Shown in pieces: positions 42,326 to 53,924 of a stretch of 64,000 bases of DNA. The stretch's first letter is position 1. Each line of letters begins with the position of its first letter. Source of the stretch: Clusia tigrina (lineage: Eukaryota; Arthropoda; Insecta; Diptera; Clusiidae); the NCBI GenBank assembly GCA_920105625.2, contig OV050030.1, positions 84,838,570 to 84,902,569 on the forward strand, read 5' to 3'. The translations under genes and the position numbers were made by a program. Under the pieces are notes generated by a model that saw only the letters and a list, made by a program, of their open reading frames with translations, ran no database searches and was not told the origin of the DNA.

Positions 42326-43038
42326 ATGGTCTTAATTACGTTTATAACAGAACCTGTAGAAGGACTAATTTATGCCAACAATAACATTCAATTCAAAATC
42401 GGCGAAAAGGTAATAGGTGCCGGGACATTGTATATTAGTTCCGAGTGAGTAATCCAAATGTATATTAGTATTAATATTTAACAAAAAAAAAATATTGTAG
42501 GTCATTAGGCTGGCAGCCCAATAATTTAGATGAGGGCATTTCCATACTCTGGAAGCAGATTGGTGTACATGGCATATCCACCAACCCTACTAAATGTATT
42601 TACTTTATGTTGGATCAGAAGCTATTATGGCCTAGCGTTTACGAAGGAGCAATTGCCAACGGTGGCGATAAAATAGCTTACGGGGGTGATGTTGCAGCAC
42701 CAATAGACCATGAAATGATTGAAGATAATGTTGAGGAAGATGAAGGAAATGCCACGGATGAAGAATATGATGATGTAGTGGATCATATGACTGAATGTTG
42801 GTTGATCCCAGAGGATATCAACTCGGTGGATACCATGTTTCAAGCTATGGCTGACTGTCAAGCATTACATCCTGATTCGGCAGACAGTATTTCAGAAGAA
42901 ATCGATTTTATGGACGATAACGAAAATATTGGTTTGGAACACGCCGATGATAGCGATAATGATGGAGCAGATGGGGCACAAGGCGGGTTAGAAAATTTAA
43001 ATCTTAATGACGAACGGTTTGCCGATGCTGAAGAATAG
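42326..43038 (+). CDS. icln: Methylosome subunit pICln (two exons)
   Basis: pICln acts in the cytoplasm with PRMT5/WD45 to hold Sm proteins before snRNP assembly. The coding sequence is join(42326..42444, 42501..43038), 218 residues. The intron of 56 bp starts GTGAGT and ends TTGTAG, joining ISSE to SLGW. The PH-like N-terminal half (about residues 1-105) contains GAGTLYISSE, SLGWQ and the ISILWKQIGVHGIST strand pattern. Acidic clusters follow at about 109-131 and in the tail after 165. Between them lies ECWLIPEDINSVDTMFQAM, the conserved segment before the acidic tail. The frame is clean, so this is a real host gene. It is convergent with the RNase H2C gene, whose stop is 160 bp away. A MITE ends 157 bp upstream and may have shaped the promoter. 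Confidence 0.93.
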
Positions 43039-43198
43039 AAATATAATAGCTTCTGATGATATATTTTTAAGACTTAAGCTGTTATCTGATTTAAAGAAAA
43101 TCAAAGATGTATTATTTGCCCATTTATATTTTATTTGATTTGAACTTTCTTTCACATCATATTTATGGAATGAAATATGTATATTTTAAAGTTGATCT

Positions 43199-43718
43199 TC
43201 ATTGCTGATTACCTTGGTTGTTTTCTTTGGCACTAATTTTCCGAACTTCATTTTGTACATCTTCTCCTGATACTGGTCTCGCAAGCTACAAATCAGATAA
43301 AAGAAACTATATGCTTGAATTAAAATAATATTTTGCACACCTCTTGCGTGATATTCAACAATTGTAGTGCTTGCTTGTAGCCATCATCCTTTGATGGGAT
43401 TCTATCGTAATTCCAATATTTGAACTTTTTGAAAGTCCCCGCGACTCTAAGTAAGCGCTCAGCCTCTGCACACAATGGCTTTCTGGTTTCTTGCAGTACT
43501 ACAGCTCTATAACCATCTGGAATTTCTAGTTCTTTTCCTTGCAGGGGGAAGCCACGCAACGCATTAATTAAATTACCTTCCTCTGAACGAGTGTACTTAT
43601 TGAAGTATTTTTCCACATTTGCCGCACCATCGCCAATAATTTTAGCAGGCAAATAATGCATTTGCAGCGATTGGGCACAACTACTTTGATTTAAATTGAT
43701 TTCGAATGTAGTCGACAT
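43199..43718 (-). CDS. RNASEH2C: Ribonuclease H2 subunit C (two exons)
   Basis: This is a non-catalytic subunit of nuclear RNase H2, which removes ribonucleotides from DNA and degrades RNA-DNA hybrids. The coding sequence is complement(join(43199..43285, 43341..43718)), 154 residues. The 55-bp intron starts GTGTGC and ends TTTGTAG, joining NITQE to LARPVSG. Family features are the early HYLPAKIIGDGAANVEKYF (residues 21-39), ALRGFPLQGKELEIPDGY, and GTFKKFKYWNYDRIPSKDD with the invariant YWN-DR. The start at 43718 gives MSTTFEINL and a length near the family norm. The frame is clean. A Harbinger-type element begins about 100 bp upstream of the start codon. Identification rests on the YWN-DR and GYR-VVLQE signatures. 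Confidence 0.9.
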
Positions 43719-43817
43719 ATTTTACGCCTCTTCAAATATAACGACTGAAATTTTTATTATATTACTTATTAGCAAAAAAAATCAAGTTGAATTGTATAGA
43801 CAAGAATAAGATCGTTA

Positions 43818-44501
43818 CGCTGCATACACACGAGGCAAACAACTTGTTGAGGCGTGTGTTTTGTTCATCACACAAGGGGCAACCGTTGCAGCAACTTCAT
43901 TACTTTGTGTACTGTGTAATCAAATGAACATACGCGGAAGAAGGCAAATTTTCGAAATGAGCGATGTGCTTAGGAAGATAGGTGCAATTATTGTTATTGA
44001 CGAACTTCTGTATGCAGATGAGGAAGAGTAGATGCAATAAAAAAAGAAAAGAAGAATGTGGTTAAAAAATTGGCTTTTAGAGAAAGAAGAATTTTTAAAT
44101 GAAAGGTTGTTGAAGGAATTAAGAGAAAATGATCAAAAAGACTGCCGAAATAATATGACGATGGACGAAGAAATATTCGGAAAATAGTTGTAAAGAATGA
44201 AAAACATATTTTCATTCTTTTGAATTTGCGATTTTTGATTGTTTCACAATTCACTGTTTTCATTTTTTGCTTCCCATCGCGAACAGCAAAAACAAATGTT
44301 CACCACTCTTGTTTTCAACGAACTAAGCCAGTAAAAGCAGTACCCAACGATACACACAAGGCAACCATTACAAAATATATTTATATTTCAGACAACGGCT
44401 GCGATAACGCGCATTTCAACGAACAACACAGCTACACACGAGGCAACCGTCGAAGCAACATGCCTTGGTGTGAACAACGGTTGCCTCATGTGTAAGCAGC
44501 A
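43818..44501 (+). mobile_element. Non-autonomous PIF/Harbinger element with TTA target duplication
   Basis: The ends GCTGCATACACACGAGGCAA and the inverse of TTGCCTCATGTGTAAGCAGC form imperfect inverted repeats. TTA flanks both sides (43815-43817 and 44502-44504), the usual Harbinger 3-bp site. The motif cacacRaggcaacc recurs inside near 43875, 44355 and 44435, giving subterminal repeats. It holds a fragment of a Harbinger transposase start. Confidence 0.85.
43924..44190 (+). pseudogene. Harbinger transposase N-terminal fragment
   Basis: Translation gives FEMSDVLRKIGAIIVIDELL, a stop, then in another frame KRRMWLKNWLLEKEEFLNER and MTMDEEIFGK. The RRxW-x(2)-W...MxxExF pattern is the conserved start of HARBI1-like transposases. 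No DDE domain follows, so it is a truncated relic inside a MITE-like element. Confidence 0.75.
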
Positions 44502-44504
44502 TTA

Positions 44505-45875
44505 AAGCAATGTATCATCCAGAGAAACGTCTCTCGTTTGGCGCGGAGAATATACAGAAGAGAATATCTCTTTCGCTGTTAGCGCATCTAGCAGTGTGCA
44601 CTAATAAAGTGGCCGCAAGGCTAGAACAAGTCGGCAACAACAACAAATTCCTGATTTTGGCTTGTCAGTTGAGTGAAAAGCGCTCGCTTTTGACAAGTTC
44701 AAATCCAATTTTAGATTTGAACAGGAACCATTAATCGGTGTACCCTGGATTTGAATTAAAATTTTGCGATTTTGAAAGTGAGGAAAATTAAATAAAATCT
44801 AATAAATGTAGAAAAACAGACTGCAAAATTAAATTATAAGGAAAGGTGAACATGTTTAAATTATGTGGAAATGTGATAATGTTTAAATGGAACTATGTTT
44901 AATATTGTGTGTGGGAATGGATCAATGAAGCAAGTGTGCCGACTACTTCCGCTGTTCACAATTGTGTTTGGGAAGGCTATCAAGTGAGAATGGGCTGCCG
45001 CCAGCGCCAGTGAGTAGCAATATGCATTTGCAGTGAATTCTAGAAGATGCTTGGACAAAGGTATGCAATGCTTTTAAAGAAATAGTTTTCTAAAAAAATT
45101 TTTGCAATTTAACGAAAATGCGGCTTCCCAATAATACGTTGTATTAGTTGCATACATCAATCGCCATATCCATTTGTGAAATCAACCCCCCAACAGGAGC
45201 AGGGTATAATTGCGAATTTTCAGGCAGCTTCATTTTTTGATGATTATTTACTTACAGTTAACAATTATAACAAACAAATAAGCGCAGCAATACACTGCCG
45301 AAATCGTAGGTGCCCATGCAGAGACAAAAGTTCAAACTGCATACCTGCAATTAATACGCATACAGCAGCACCCACTTCCAAAGTCAGCAAAGGCACATTA
45401 TTTAAAATAAAGATTCTTTTGAAAATATCCCCAATGTTGAATATATGTAGAAGCGCAACAACAAAAGTATATTTCCAATGAATAATTAATTTTTTTTTAT
45501 TTTATAACATTGTAGAAATTTTAAATTATTTTTTAATTTGTCTTTTTTCCACATAAAGTGCACTTTCCCATTTTTTTTTTTAGTAATTATTATATCTCAA
45601 CTATTTACAAACTATTATTTGTATACTTAAAACTTTGTTTGTTTACAATACATACGCATATAAAAGCTACGAATAAAAAATGAGAGAACGTCAAAACCAA
45701 AACAAGAAGAAGAGCAATTCTCCCTTGCGATTACCTTTTAGGTGTGCCCTGGTATGCAGAGCTAGTGCATGCAGCAGGCTGTGTGCTTTTCTTACAGTTC
45801 AGGGAAACACATTTCGATTTTGAGTGGATTGACCAGAGTCTACAGAGAAATGTATTTCGTTTTGATCACACTAAC
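44505..45875. other. Unassigned region
   Basis: No gene is recognised. An open stretch at 45176-45481 (plus) has no domain and ordinary composition, and may be chance. Part of the region could belong to 5' sequence of the neighbouring gene or to a diverged repeat. Confidence 0.4.
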
Positions 45876-46050
45876 TAATGTGAATTTGCTTACATGGTGA
45901 CTCGAAGACACATTTTTTTGATCCAATTTTCCCGATGTAGCTGTCAAAATTGAATTTATAGAAAAATGGACCAAAACAAATGTGCAAGGAATTCCAAATA
46001 GAGTTTTGATTTCAGTGAAGATGAGTTTTTCGATTGTTATATTTGTCAAG
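45876..46050. mobile_element. M1 repeat copy 2, left part
   Basis: Matches 41800-41965 with about 75-80% identity by eye (ttacatggtg, gtcaaaattgaa, agagttttgattt). It is split at 46050 by copy C, and its right part resumes at 56931. Confidence 0.85.
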
Positions 46051-46524
46051 TGTTGGGGTTGGTGTCCTTGCTTGTTGTCCTCGGGAGACATCCTGTCTCG
46101 GTTCGCTGGGCGCGTCCCTGAAAACACTAAACCACTTTGGTAAATAAGCACAGCACTATTACAGGTTTAAAATAACAAGAAGCTTTATTCTTAAAATACT
46201 AGTTCTTATATACTATTTACAAATAAACATTAGAGTCTACGTCTTGACTTTTCTGGTGTTCCCGTTACGCAATTGTTATTTGGTGTCAGTTGCTCAAGCC
46301 AACTGACCTACTGAAAGTAAAAGTGTCGTCGGTGCATTCTAAATGCCCCTCGTCAGCTTGACTGCGGAACTGTGACACCCTAAAAGTTTACATCATAATT
46401 AATGCATAAATACTATTCATTTACAATATTTGCACCCTAAAAATATGTGCGTTCTTAATGAATTTAATAGGAGCCAGTGCTGTGAGTCAACTACGCGTAG
46501 GTAGCTTGATTCTAACACACAACA
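46051..46524 (-). repeat. G1 copy C 3' LTR
   Basis: In element orientation it starts TGTTGTGTGTTAGAATC and ends CCCCAACA, a TGTTG...CAACA inverted end. It contains an AGCTTTATT block (reverse of an AATAAAGCT poly-A signal). Confidence 0.97.
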
Positions 46525-46540
46525 TCCCTCCCCTCTTTCT
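46525..46540 (-). promoter_or_regulatory. Polypurine tract of G1 copy C
   Basis: On the minus strand AGAAAGAGGGGAGGGA directly abuts the 3' LTR start TGTTGTG. This is the expected primer site for plus-strand DNA synthesis. Confidence 0.93.
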
Positions 46541-49254
46541 AAAAGAAGTTAGTGCAACTAACTTCCATTAAATCTCTACAATATGTTCCTTGCACTGCAA
46601 ACAAATATGTGCATCGATTTAACTCTATATTACATACATATAATTTGTTTTTATTTTTATTTTTTTTAAATCGCTTTATTTGGGTTCTATCGTGGTTTTT
46701 ATTTTTTCTTTTCCATATTATTCTTTTTGTAGCTTTTATTTTCTTTTGTAGTTTTTTTTTCTTTACTTTGTTTTTGTTTTTTCTTATTTTTATCTATCAT
46801 TTTTTATATTCCCCTTTTTATAATTTGGTCTTTAATTGACTCTTTTCTCATTGGCGTATATACAAACATCTATACAATAATACAATTCTATTCTATACCT
46901 AAAATCTTATATTATACTGCGCCCTCTGCTACCTGTTGGTCCAGCTGACGACCGTCGTTGTCAGAGTGAAGTCCTTCGATGAACTCTACATACCCCTCCC
47001 TTCTTTCTGGACCGGTACGTAAAAAGATGATGCAAGCTTGCGCGACTAGATGCGCTTCTGACGAAGTCAAAATAAATATTCGATATTCGCTTAGTCAGTG
47101 ACAATGGATATTTTTTCATTGGAGAAATCGTTACGAAGTTTAGCCGATAAAGCTTGGCTATGTTATGCTCGATCTTTTCGTGGTTAAAACGATTTTTTGC
47201 GCCAGGAGATTATTCTGCGAAGCTAATTGAACGATGTAACCTCGGGTTTTGGCTAAAATTATCTCTTCTTCATTCTAGACAATAATACAATATACATACT
47301 GATATATATATAATAATGGCAGACACGTTGGATTTTTTATACGGACAACGTACATGTTAGTGTTTTTCATGCCATTTCGTCAGTTATGCAATAAAACTCA
47401 AGTATTATTAGACTTTTACTTGTCTGTAGAGACTATTGTATTCAGCCGATACCATCTCCATTTTTGTATAAGCTTAAATCGTAGTCATCTCGCACATGGG
47501 AAGTTGGAAGCTCTTTCACTCTTTCATATAAAAATGAATTCTCACTAATTTCGCTTTCATTTTCTTCCAACCAAAAATTATCTCTGGACATTATCGTAGC
47601 AAATTTCGTATTATCATTTTGCGGCTTACTGATTACCCTTCGTCCACGTCTTCTCACTTCTTATTCAGTCAGATTTTTGTTCGCTGCTCTTGCATTTCAT
47701 CTATGAATCTCCTGGATGTTGGTTAACCTCCTACTCTGCCTTTGACGCTGCAAGAAGTCCCTTCCCGGTTCATGCTGCACAAAATTGAACCATCCAGATG
47801 TCCTTGTCTGTTCACCAACGCCTGAATACCTAAAATCCATACTTTTATACATGTATCGGACTTGCCGAGTTTTAATTATTCTTACTGGCTATTACATTTA
47901 TTTCATTTTTAATCTTCTTGCTAACGAAAATTGTAACTTTTATGTGTTATTTAAATTTATATATCGTAAATGTAATACGTCTTAATAACCAAACTATAAG
48001 TAAGTAATAAGAACAGTTTTCTTTACAAATATTATTAATTGATTATGATACAATTTTCTTTAAATTGGTAGCGGCATTCAAAATTAAAATTCTTCTCAAT
48101 GAATATACATTTTATAATAATTTGATTCATACATAACAATTATTTTCTAATTAAATTATATGCCGCCCAAAAATTCTTGGGATCTTACATAAGCGATTAA
48201 ATGAAAGATAAATTTATTATTTATTTTTTCTTTTCTTTAGACAATTCATAATTCCTTTCATATCATTTTTCTTTTTATATATATTTTTAAATATTTCAAT
48301 TCGGAGCAAATTTTTTTGCCCTCTGACATAAACCAGAATATTTACGATAAACTCGTTTATGTGAGAACTTTGTCCATTGCATGACTCAATTTTTCATTGC
48401 ATTTAATTATTCTATATATTTAAATTTTACCAATAGCCCGGTATGTATATTTCCATTAACAAGTGTAGTTCCCTACAACATGTAACCTGCGATTATATGA
48501 ATACATACATACATTCAAGGCACTTTCAATTGTTTAAAATTAATTGCTACAGTTATTACCTAATGTGTAATGGTAAGCTAAATATATTGTTCTAATTCAA
48601 TATATGTATACATATATATACATTACTATTCCCCACACTAATCTCCTAAGCGATAAACTGAAAAATCTATGTATAATTACATATAGTTTCATATAGCCTG
48701 CTGCAGCATGAAAAGTACTGCAGATTCCCAATTCCTAATCATATGTCCCTATATACTTACTTATATGGCCATACCCATTCCTATTAACAAAATTACTTAC
48801 TTTCGCAAATATATCTTCGTACATTCATTCTGTACATTATACACATATATACATATGTATATATACTTACTTCACCAACGGTGTCGGCGCTACTACTTAC
48901 GCATCATATTGCACTTCATTAACAGTCGTATATATGTGTGTATATACTCTACGTTCAGTTTAAATTACTTAGCCACGACTGTCTTATAATTTTATTTTTT
49001 AAAATGTGTCCAATGAACCCCTTCTTTATTATTTAATATTTAAAAAATATTTTTCCCTACTGTCTTCATTCGGCAATAGTACCTAATAAGCAAATTTTCA
49101 TTACGTCAACTTTACTTGCTCGAGTTTATTTGGCACACTTCTGCTGGCCTTGACTTTGAAAATCGGAGCTGTGTGTGTTATTTGATACACACACGTACAT
49201 GTTTACGTTGTTATTCTTGTGTTTACACTTGTAAAACACTGCTAACACATGTCT
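46541..49254 (-). other. 3' untranslated region of G1 copy C
   Basis: A 2.7-kb AT-rich tail between integrase and the 3' LTR without recognisable genes. No env-like protein is seen. Parts at 48240-48540 align with the tails of the inverted-repeat arms. A T-rich strip lies at 46640-46800. A second polypurine-like tract (reverse of ccctcccttctttct) is at about 46986-47000. Confidence 0.7.
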
Positions 49255-50300
49255 TTAGTCGCGTGGCCTAATGTGGAATAATTTCAACAAATTATTATGT
49301 AGCTTTTTATTTTTGCCCTTAATCGTTACGACTGTTGTAACTGGGCTTCGGATCTCTGCTACTACATACGGACCTATCCACACAGGTGAGAATTTGTTTC
49401 TCCTAGCCTGATTCTTCATTAGTACTTGATCACCCACGTTAAAAACGGCTGGGTTTAGTACCTTGTTATAGGCTTCCCTAGCTACTCGTTTAGCACAATC
49501 CTGGTTTTCTCTGACCAATTCGTGCGCTCGCTGTAGCTGATACTTTTGCAGTTTGTTCGGGTCATCAGCATTGTATACTGGCGCACATTTGCGCTTCAGA
49601 TTTGCTGGCATGTTGAAATCAAACCCGAAGAGCGTCCTGAACGGAGTTTGCTTCGTTGATTCGTGTACCGTATTATTGTGTACATGCATTGCAATGGTCA
49701 ACCATTGATCCCAATTGGAGCCGTCGTCTTTGGCAAAACTGCGCAAGTACTCGGCCGGAGGTCGATGACTACGTTCCAATGAGCCATTCGCCTGTGGATG
49801 ATATGGTGTTATGTGCAACTTCTTTATCCACAGCATCTTACAAGATTCTGAGAATAATTTCGATACAAAATTGGAACCATTGTCGTATCGTGCTATAATT
49901 TCATCAAAGAATGCTTTGGCCACCGTACCTCCTTCCGCATCGGGTATAGCCACGCACGCCATGTACTTTGAGAAATCGTCTTGGAACGTCAATATGTACT
50001 TGTTTCCCGAAACTGTCTCAGGTAAAATACCTACAATATCCATATGAACTTTATCAAATGGTTGTTTTGGTGTGAACACCATTTGCATCTCTGTTACCCT
50101 TGAACTTTTGTTGACCTGGCACTTTGGGCAACTCTTTACATATTATTTTATGTCTTTGAGCAAACCTTTCCACCCGTATACTCGCCTAATTCTGTCATGG
50201 GTTTTCCAGAATCCCTGGTGTCCACCTAGAGGTGAATCATGGAAACTCTTTAACAGTGCCTGGATATCCTTTATATCCTCCAGCCATTCCACACTACTGG
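49255..50300 (-). pseudogene. Integrase, G1 copy C
   Basis: The zinc-binding start (SPLGGHQGFWKTHDRIRRVY, then KSCPKCQVN-type cysteines) lies at 50100-50290, with a frame break before the core. The core (50088-49255) has the first Asp in VHMDIVGILPE, YDNGSNF at the second catalytic position and NGSLERSH with the catalytic Glu. The C-terminal GPY/F module reads SPVWIGPYVVAEI and NLLKLFHIRPRD. Sequence just before YDNGSNF seems shortened (IIARYDNG), suggesting a small deletion. It would insert the cDNA with 4-bp staggered cuts, matching the CAAG duplication. Confidence 0.88.
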
Positions 50301-50304
50301 CTCT

Positions 50305-52187
50305 TTATTCATTGGCATCGTCACCCGCATTGCTAACATTTCTTGTTGCATCAATTTTATCCCCTTGAATTCTCTCGGCCTTCTCCTTATTTGACCTTGC
50401 TTTGGCCCTCGTTTGCACTACTGCTACCTTCTGTGCCGTCGGTACTCTGCTGAGTGCATCCGCATTCAGATTCTTTTTCCCAGGTTTGTATATGAATTCA
50501 AAATCATACTCAGACAATTTGTGTCTGAACCTGGCTAGCCTAGACGTTTGGTCTTTCAAATTGGCTGTGCCTCTCAACGGCTGGTGATCAGTGTATATCT
50601 TAAATGGGCGTCCTAGCAGATATGCCCTAAAATTGTTCGTAGCCCATACTATGGCTAGAAATTCCTTTTCTATTAAGGAGTATCTCTTCTCTACGTCGCT
50701 AAGCGCTCTGCTTGCGAATGCTATTGGTCGGTCATTACCGACTTCCCCTTGTGACAATACTGCTCCTAATGCTTCATTGCTAGCATCAGTGGTCAACAAA
50801 AAAGTTTGCTCAAAGTTGGGGTACGCCAAAATTGGTGGCGAGCTAATTATTTCCTTTAGCCTCTCGAATGCTTGCTGGCATCTCTCTGTCCATTCGTACT
50901 TTTCTTCTTTTCGTAGCAACTTATTAATTGGCAACGCAATTCCGGCTAGTCCTTCCACGAACTTTCTGTAATAGTTCACTAGTCGTAGGAATGCTTGCAC
51001 TTCCTTTCTATTTCTTGGAACCGCTAAATTTTTAATGCATTCCACCTTCTGCGGGCCAGGCAGTGCTCCTGCCTCTGAGCAACGATGGCCTAAATAAACC
51101 ACCTCTCTTCGCAAAATTGACACTTCTCCGTGTTCAATTTCAAATTGTGTTCTCGTCATTTCTGGAGCACCTTGCACAAGCGTTGCGAATGCTGCTGCAA
51201 GTTCTTCCCATAAATTACAATATCATCGAGATACACAAAACAATCTAACCCTTGTAAGCCTGTTAGCACATGGTTCATTAGCCGTTGGAAGGTAGCCGGT
51301 GCTCCTGTTAATCCAAACGGCATTCTATTAAACTCATAATGGCCTAAACCGGTGCTGAACGCGGTTTTCTGCTTATCTTGGATATCCACCAGAACTTGGT
51401 GGTAGCCACTCGCTAAATCAAGCGTAGAAAAATATCTACTATGCCAGAAAAACATCTACTGATCCAGAATTTCTTCTATCCTTGGAATTGGGAACACTTG
51501 CTTGATAGTGGCGTTCAATTTCCTAAAATCGACGACTATTCTCCACTTCTTCTGACCCTGAGCACCTCCCTTCTTTGGTACCAAAATTATTGGTGAGTTC
51601 CAAGGCGAGATACTCGGTGAAATTATGTTATCTTTTAACATTCCTTGCACTTGCCTATTTACCTCATCTTTGTGAGCTTGTGGCAATCTGTATTGCTTCT
51701 GGTTTATTGGTGGTTGATCCACTCTAGTAGGTATTTCATGCTCTACCTCTGGTGTATATGTCAACTGGTCTCCTTCCAGCAAAAATATATCATGGAATGA
51801 CGTACAAATGGCCTCTATTGATGCCTTCTCTTCTGTATTTACGCTTGGGTCTAACTTCAATGATTCTAGCACTCTCTCCATTCTTTTCCTTATATCTACC
51901 TGCTTAATCTGATTAACCGATCTATGATTCGTTTCTTTAAAATTATCATAACTAGTGAACTTAGGCCTAAAATCTTCATCCATCAGGTAGTCCTTTTCTG
52001 ATGCGTTGAGTACGCAAGCGTACACCTTACCCTTGTCAACGTGCGTTATGGTTTCTCCCATATATACGCCCTCCGCTAACTGCTGCTTGTGCAAAACAAG
52101 AGTCTTCATTTTCGTGTTTACACGCATAGTCACTACTCTAGTTGACCTTGCGTTCATTACCTGAGTGACCCCAGTGTCCTGATGCAT
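50305..52187 (-). pseudogene. Reverse transcriptase and RNase H, G1 copy C
   Basis: Three frames in order. The first (52187-51456) has the protease-RT linker and RT blocks SPSISPWNSPIILVPKKGG and VVDFRKLN. The second (51455-51156) has STLDLASGYHQVLVD, FGLTGAPATFQRLMN and the catalytic YLDD. The third (51177-50305) has the thumb, then RNase H with LTTDASNEALGAVLSQ, EKEFLAIVWA, IYTDHQPL and LNADALSRV. Frame shifts fall at about 51456 and 51170. Otherwise catalytic residues are intact, unlike copy A. Confidence 0.9.
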
Positions 52188-52876
52188 CCTCCGAACGCTC
52201 CATTAAGCGTTTTTACATCTTTTGGGTTAACAACTAGTCCTTTCCGTAAAACACTAGATTTTACGAGGCTAGTGTCCGCCCCTGAGTCTACCAAAAGCAC
52301 TAGCTTTCCACTAGCTGCTTCATTGTAGGGTATCTCGATAAAAGCATCTCCTATCCTGCTCACAACGAAACAACGCCCTTTTGATTCCAAAATGGACGCG
52401 TATCTACTTCCTATCTCTTCCAATTTTCTCCTCCATGCACCGCAGTTATCCCTTACAATCCTATACTCCCTCAAAATTACCGTGAATATCTTAACTATAC
52501 ATCCTCGTACCACGTACGCGGCGATTGGCCTATACTCTCTAACCTTATTGAAACTTAATCTAAGTACTAGAATCATCATAGTTACCCAAATCAATACGCA
52601 ATCAAAAATTTTCTCCCGGAGAGACTCTTGCCTCTCCGTAACTTGAACCATTGTTATTACGTTACTTGGTACGTGGTATTGGAGAGCCTCTTGCTCTTCC
52701 TTTTCCTGGACTGTAATTCCTACATTACTAGTCAAACGTACCTCCGGCCTAACTGTTACTTCCTTTCTTTTGGCTTTCCAGTCTCCTGCCTCGACTGGGC
52801 CGCTGGAAGTTTCCATGGTTCCTTTGTTGGAACTGCCTAACCCTGCATTCTGCTGCCCGATGTCCCATTCGTCCAC
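52157..52876 (-). pseudogene. Protease region, G1 copy C
   Basis: It overlaps the end of gag by 128 bases in another frame, the usual place for a ribosomal frameshift. It reads through a linker with FNKVREYRPIAAYV to the retropepsin motif LVLLVDSGADTSLVK with catalytic D-S-G. It ends shortly after at 52157, where the RT frame overlaps by about 30 bases. Confidence 0.85.
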
Positions 52877-53860
52877 ATGAGAAGAATTTCAACCCCTGTT
52901 GGGTGTTGCCTATCCTTTGTTCACCTCTAGAATTCCAAATTGGTCGCTGCTGACCACTCCCAGTGTTGAAAGGATTCCTTCCTTGGTTAATTCCTTCTGT
53001 TGACTTAAACCGGGGACTACTGAAGTTACCCCTGCTGTCCCTTAAGGGTGGATCCGGGCGCCTCGTACCAGGCTGCCTTCTACTTTGATCCCATTTATTG
53101 TCTATTTGGCACTGTCTACTTGCCTCATGACCATATGTTTGGCACTCCATACAATAGGTCGTGTTTTTGCATGTAATGCATTCATCCCTTGTAGGACCTG
53201 GCTTATGGCAGAATGAACAAATGGGTTTCCTCGGCTGGAATCTCTCGACTAGGAATCCTTGGTCTCTTTGTTGCGGAACTTTATCCATCAATCTGCCGAC
53301 TCCCCTTGGGTTCCGCTGCTGTACCGGTCCTACCTCTGCAGGATCATTATTCCAACAGATTCCACCTGTTGTCGCTCGCTGTTGGACTGCTGCTTCGGCG
53401 GAAGAGACCGCTTCGACTAATTCTGCCATACTCCTCTGCGTGAGATTAAGAGTATAATTAGCCAAGTCCCAATTTATCAGACCTGCCTTAAACACAGAAA
53501 TCATAGCTCGTTCTACTTGAGCCTTGTATGCTGCAACATTTCCTGGAAACTGCCTGTTGGCTTCTGACTCAGCAGCGTTCCCCAGAGACTGGAGCCTTCG
53601 TCCCCAGGCTCTCAATTCCTCCCCTGGTTTCTGAGTTGATTCCTGTATTTCCCGTACAAGACAGTCGTACGACTTTTGTTTCAAATATGTCCGATCTAAA
53701 AGTGCGTATAACTCCGGCAGGGTGCTTACCGAGCTATGCGCTAGTAAATCAAACGCATCACCTGTGGTTCTTTGTCTAATACACTTTATCAAGTGTTCCC
53801 CTTCTGCTTCCGGAACTGTTCTGTTGCGCTAACTCACAACCTTCTTTGAAGCGCCGTATC
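52749..53860 (-). pseudogene. gag capsid and nucleocapsid, G1 copy C
   Basis: An open frame of 347 residues from 53792. Capsid helices include LPELYALLDRTYLKQKSYDC and ERAMISVFKAGLINWDLA. Three zinc knuckles follow, but two are damaged: CSFCHKPGPTRDEC has Pro for His, and the third reads FFSCGRMGHRAAEC with Phe for the first Cys. The middle one (CMECQTYGHEASRQC) is intact. Copy A has the opposite pattern. Confidence 0.88.
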
Positions 53861-53924
53861 TCAGTTCTCAGATCATACAACTCGACTCCTGAGAACTTGG
53901 GCACCAGCTTCTCCACCGCATGAG

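Noticed and set aside
45176..45481. 101-codon open stretch (plus) rightward of the host genes
   Set aside because: No recognised domain, no splice or start context that convinces, and composition compatible with chance.
46541..49254. Search for an env gene downstream of pol in G1 copy C
   Set aside because: No signal peptide, cleavage site or membrane segment in a sizeable frame; the 2.7 kb is AT-rich and non-coding.
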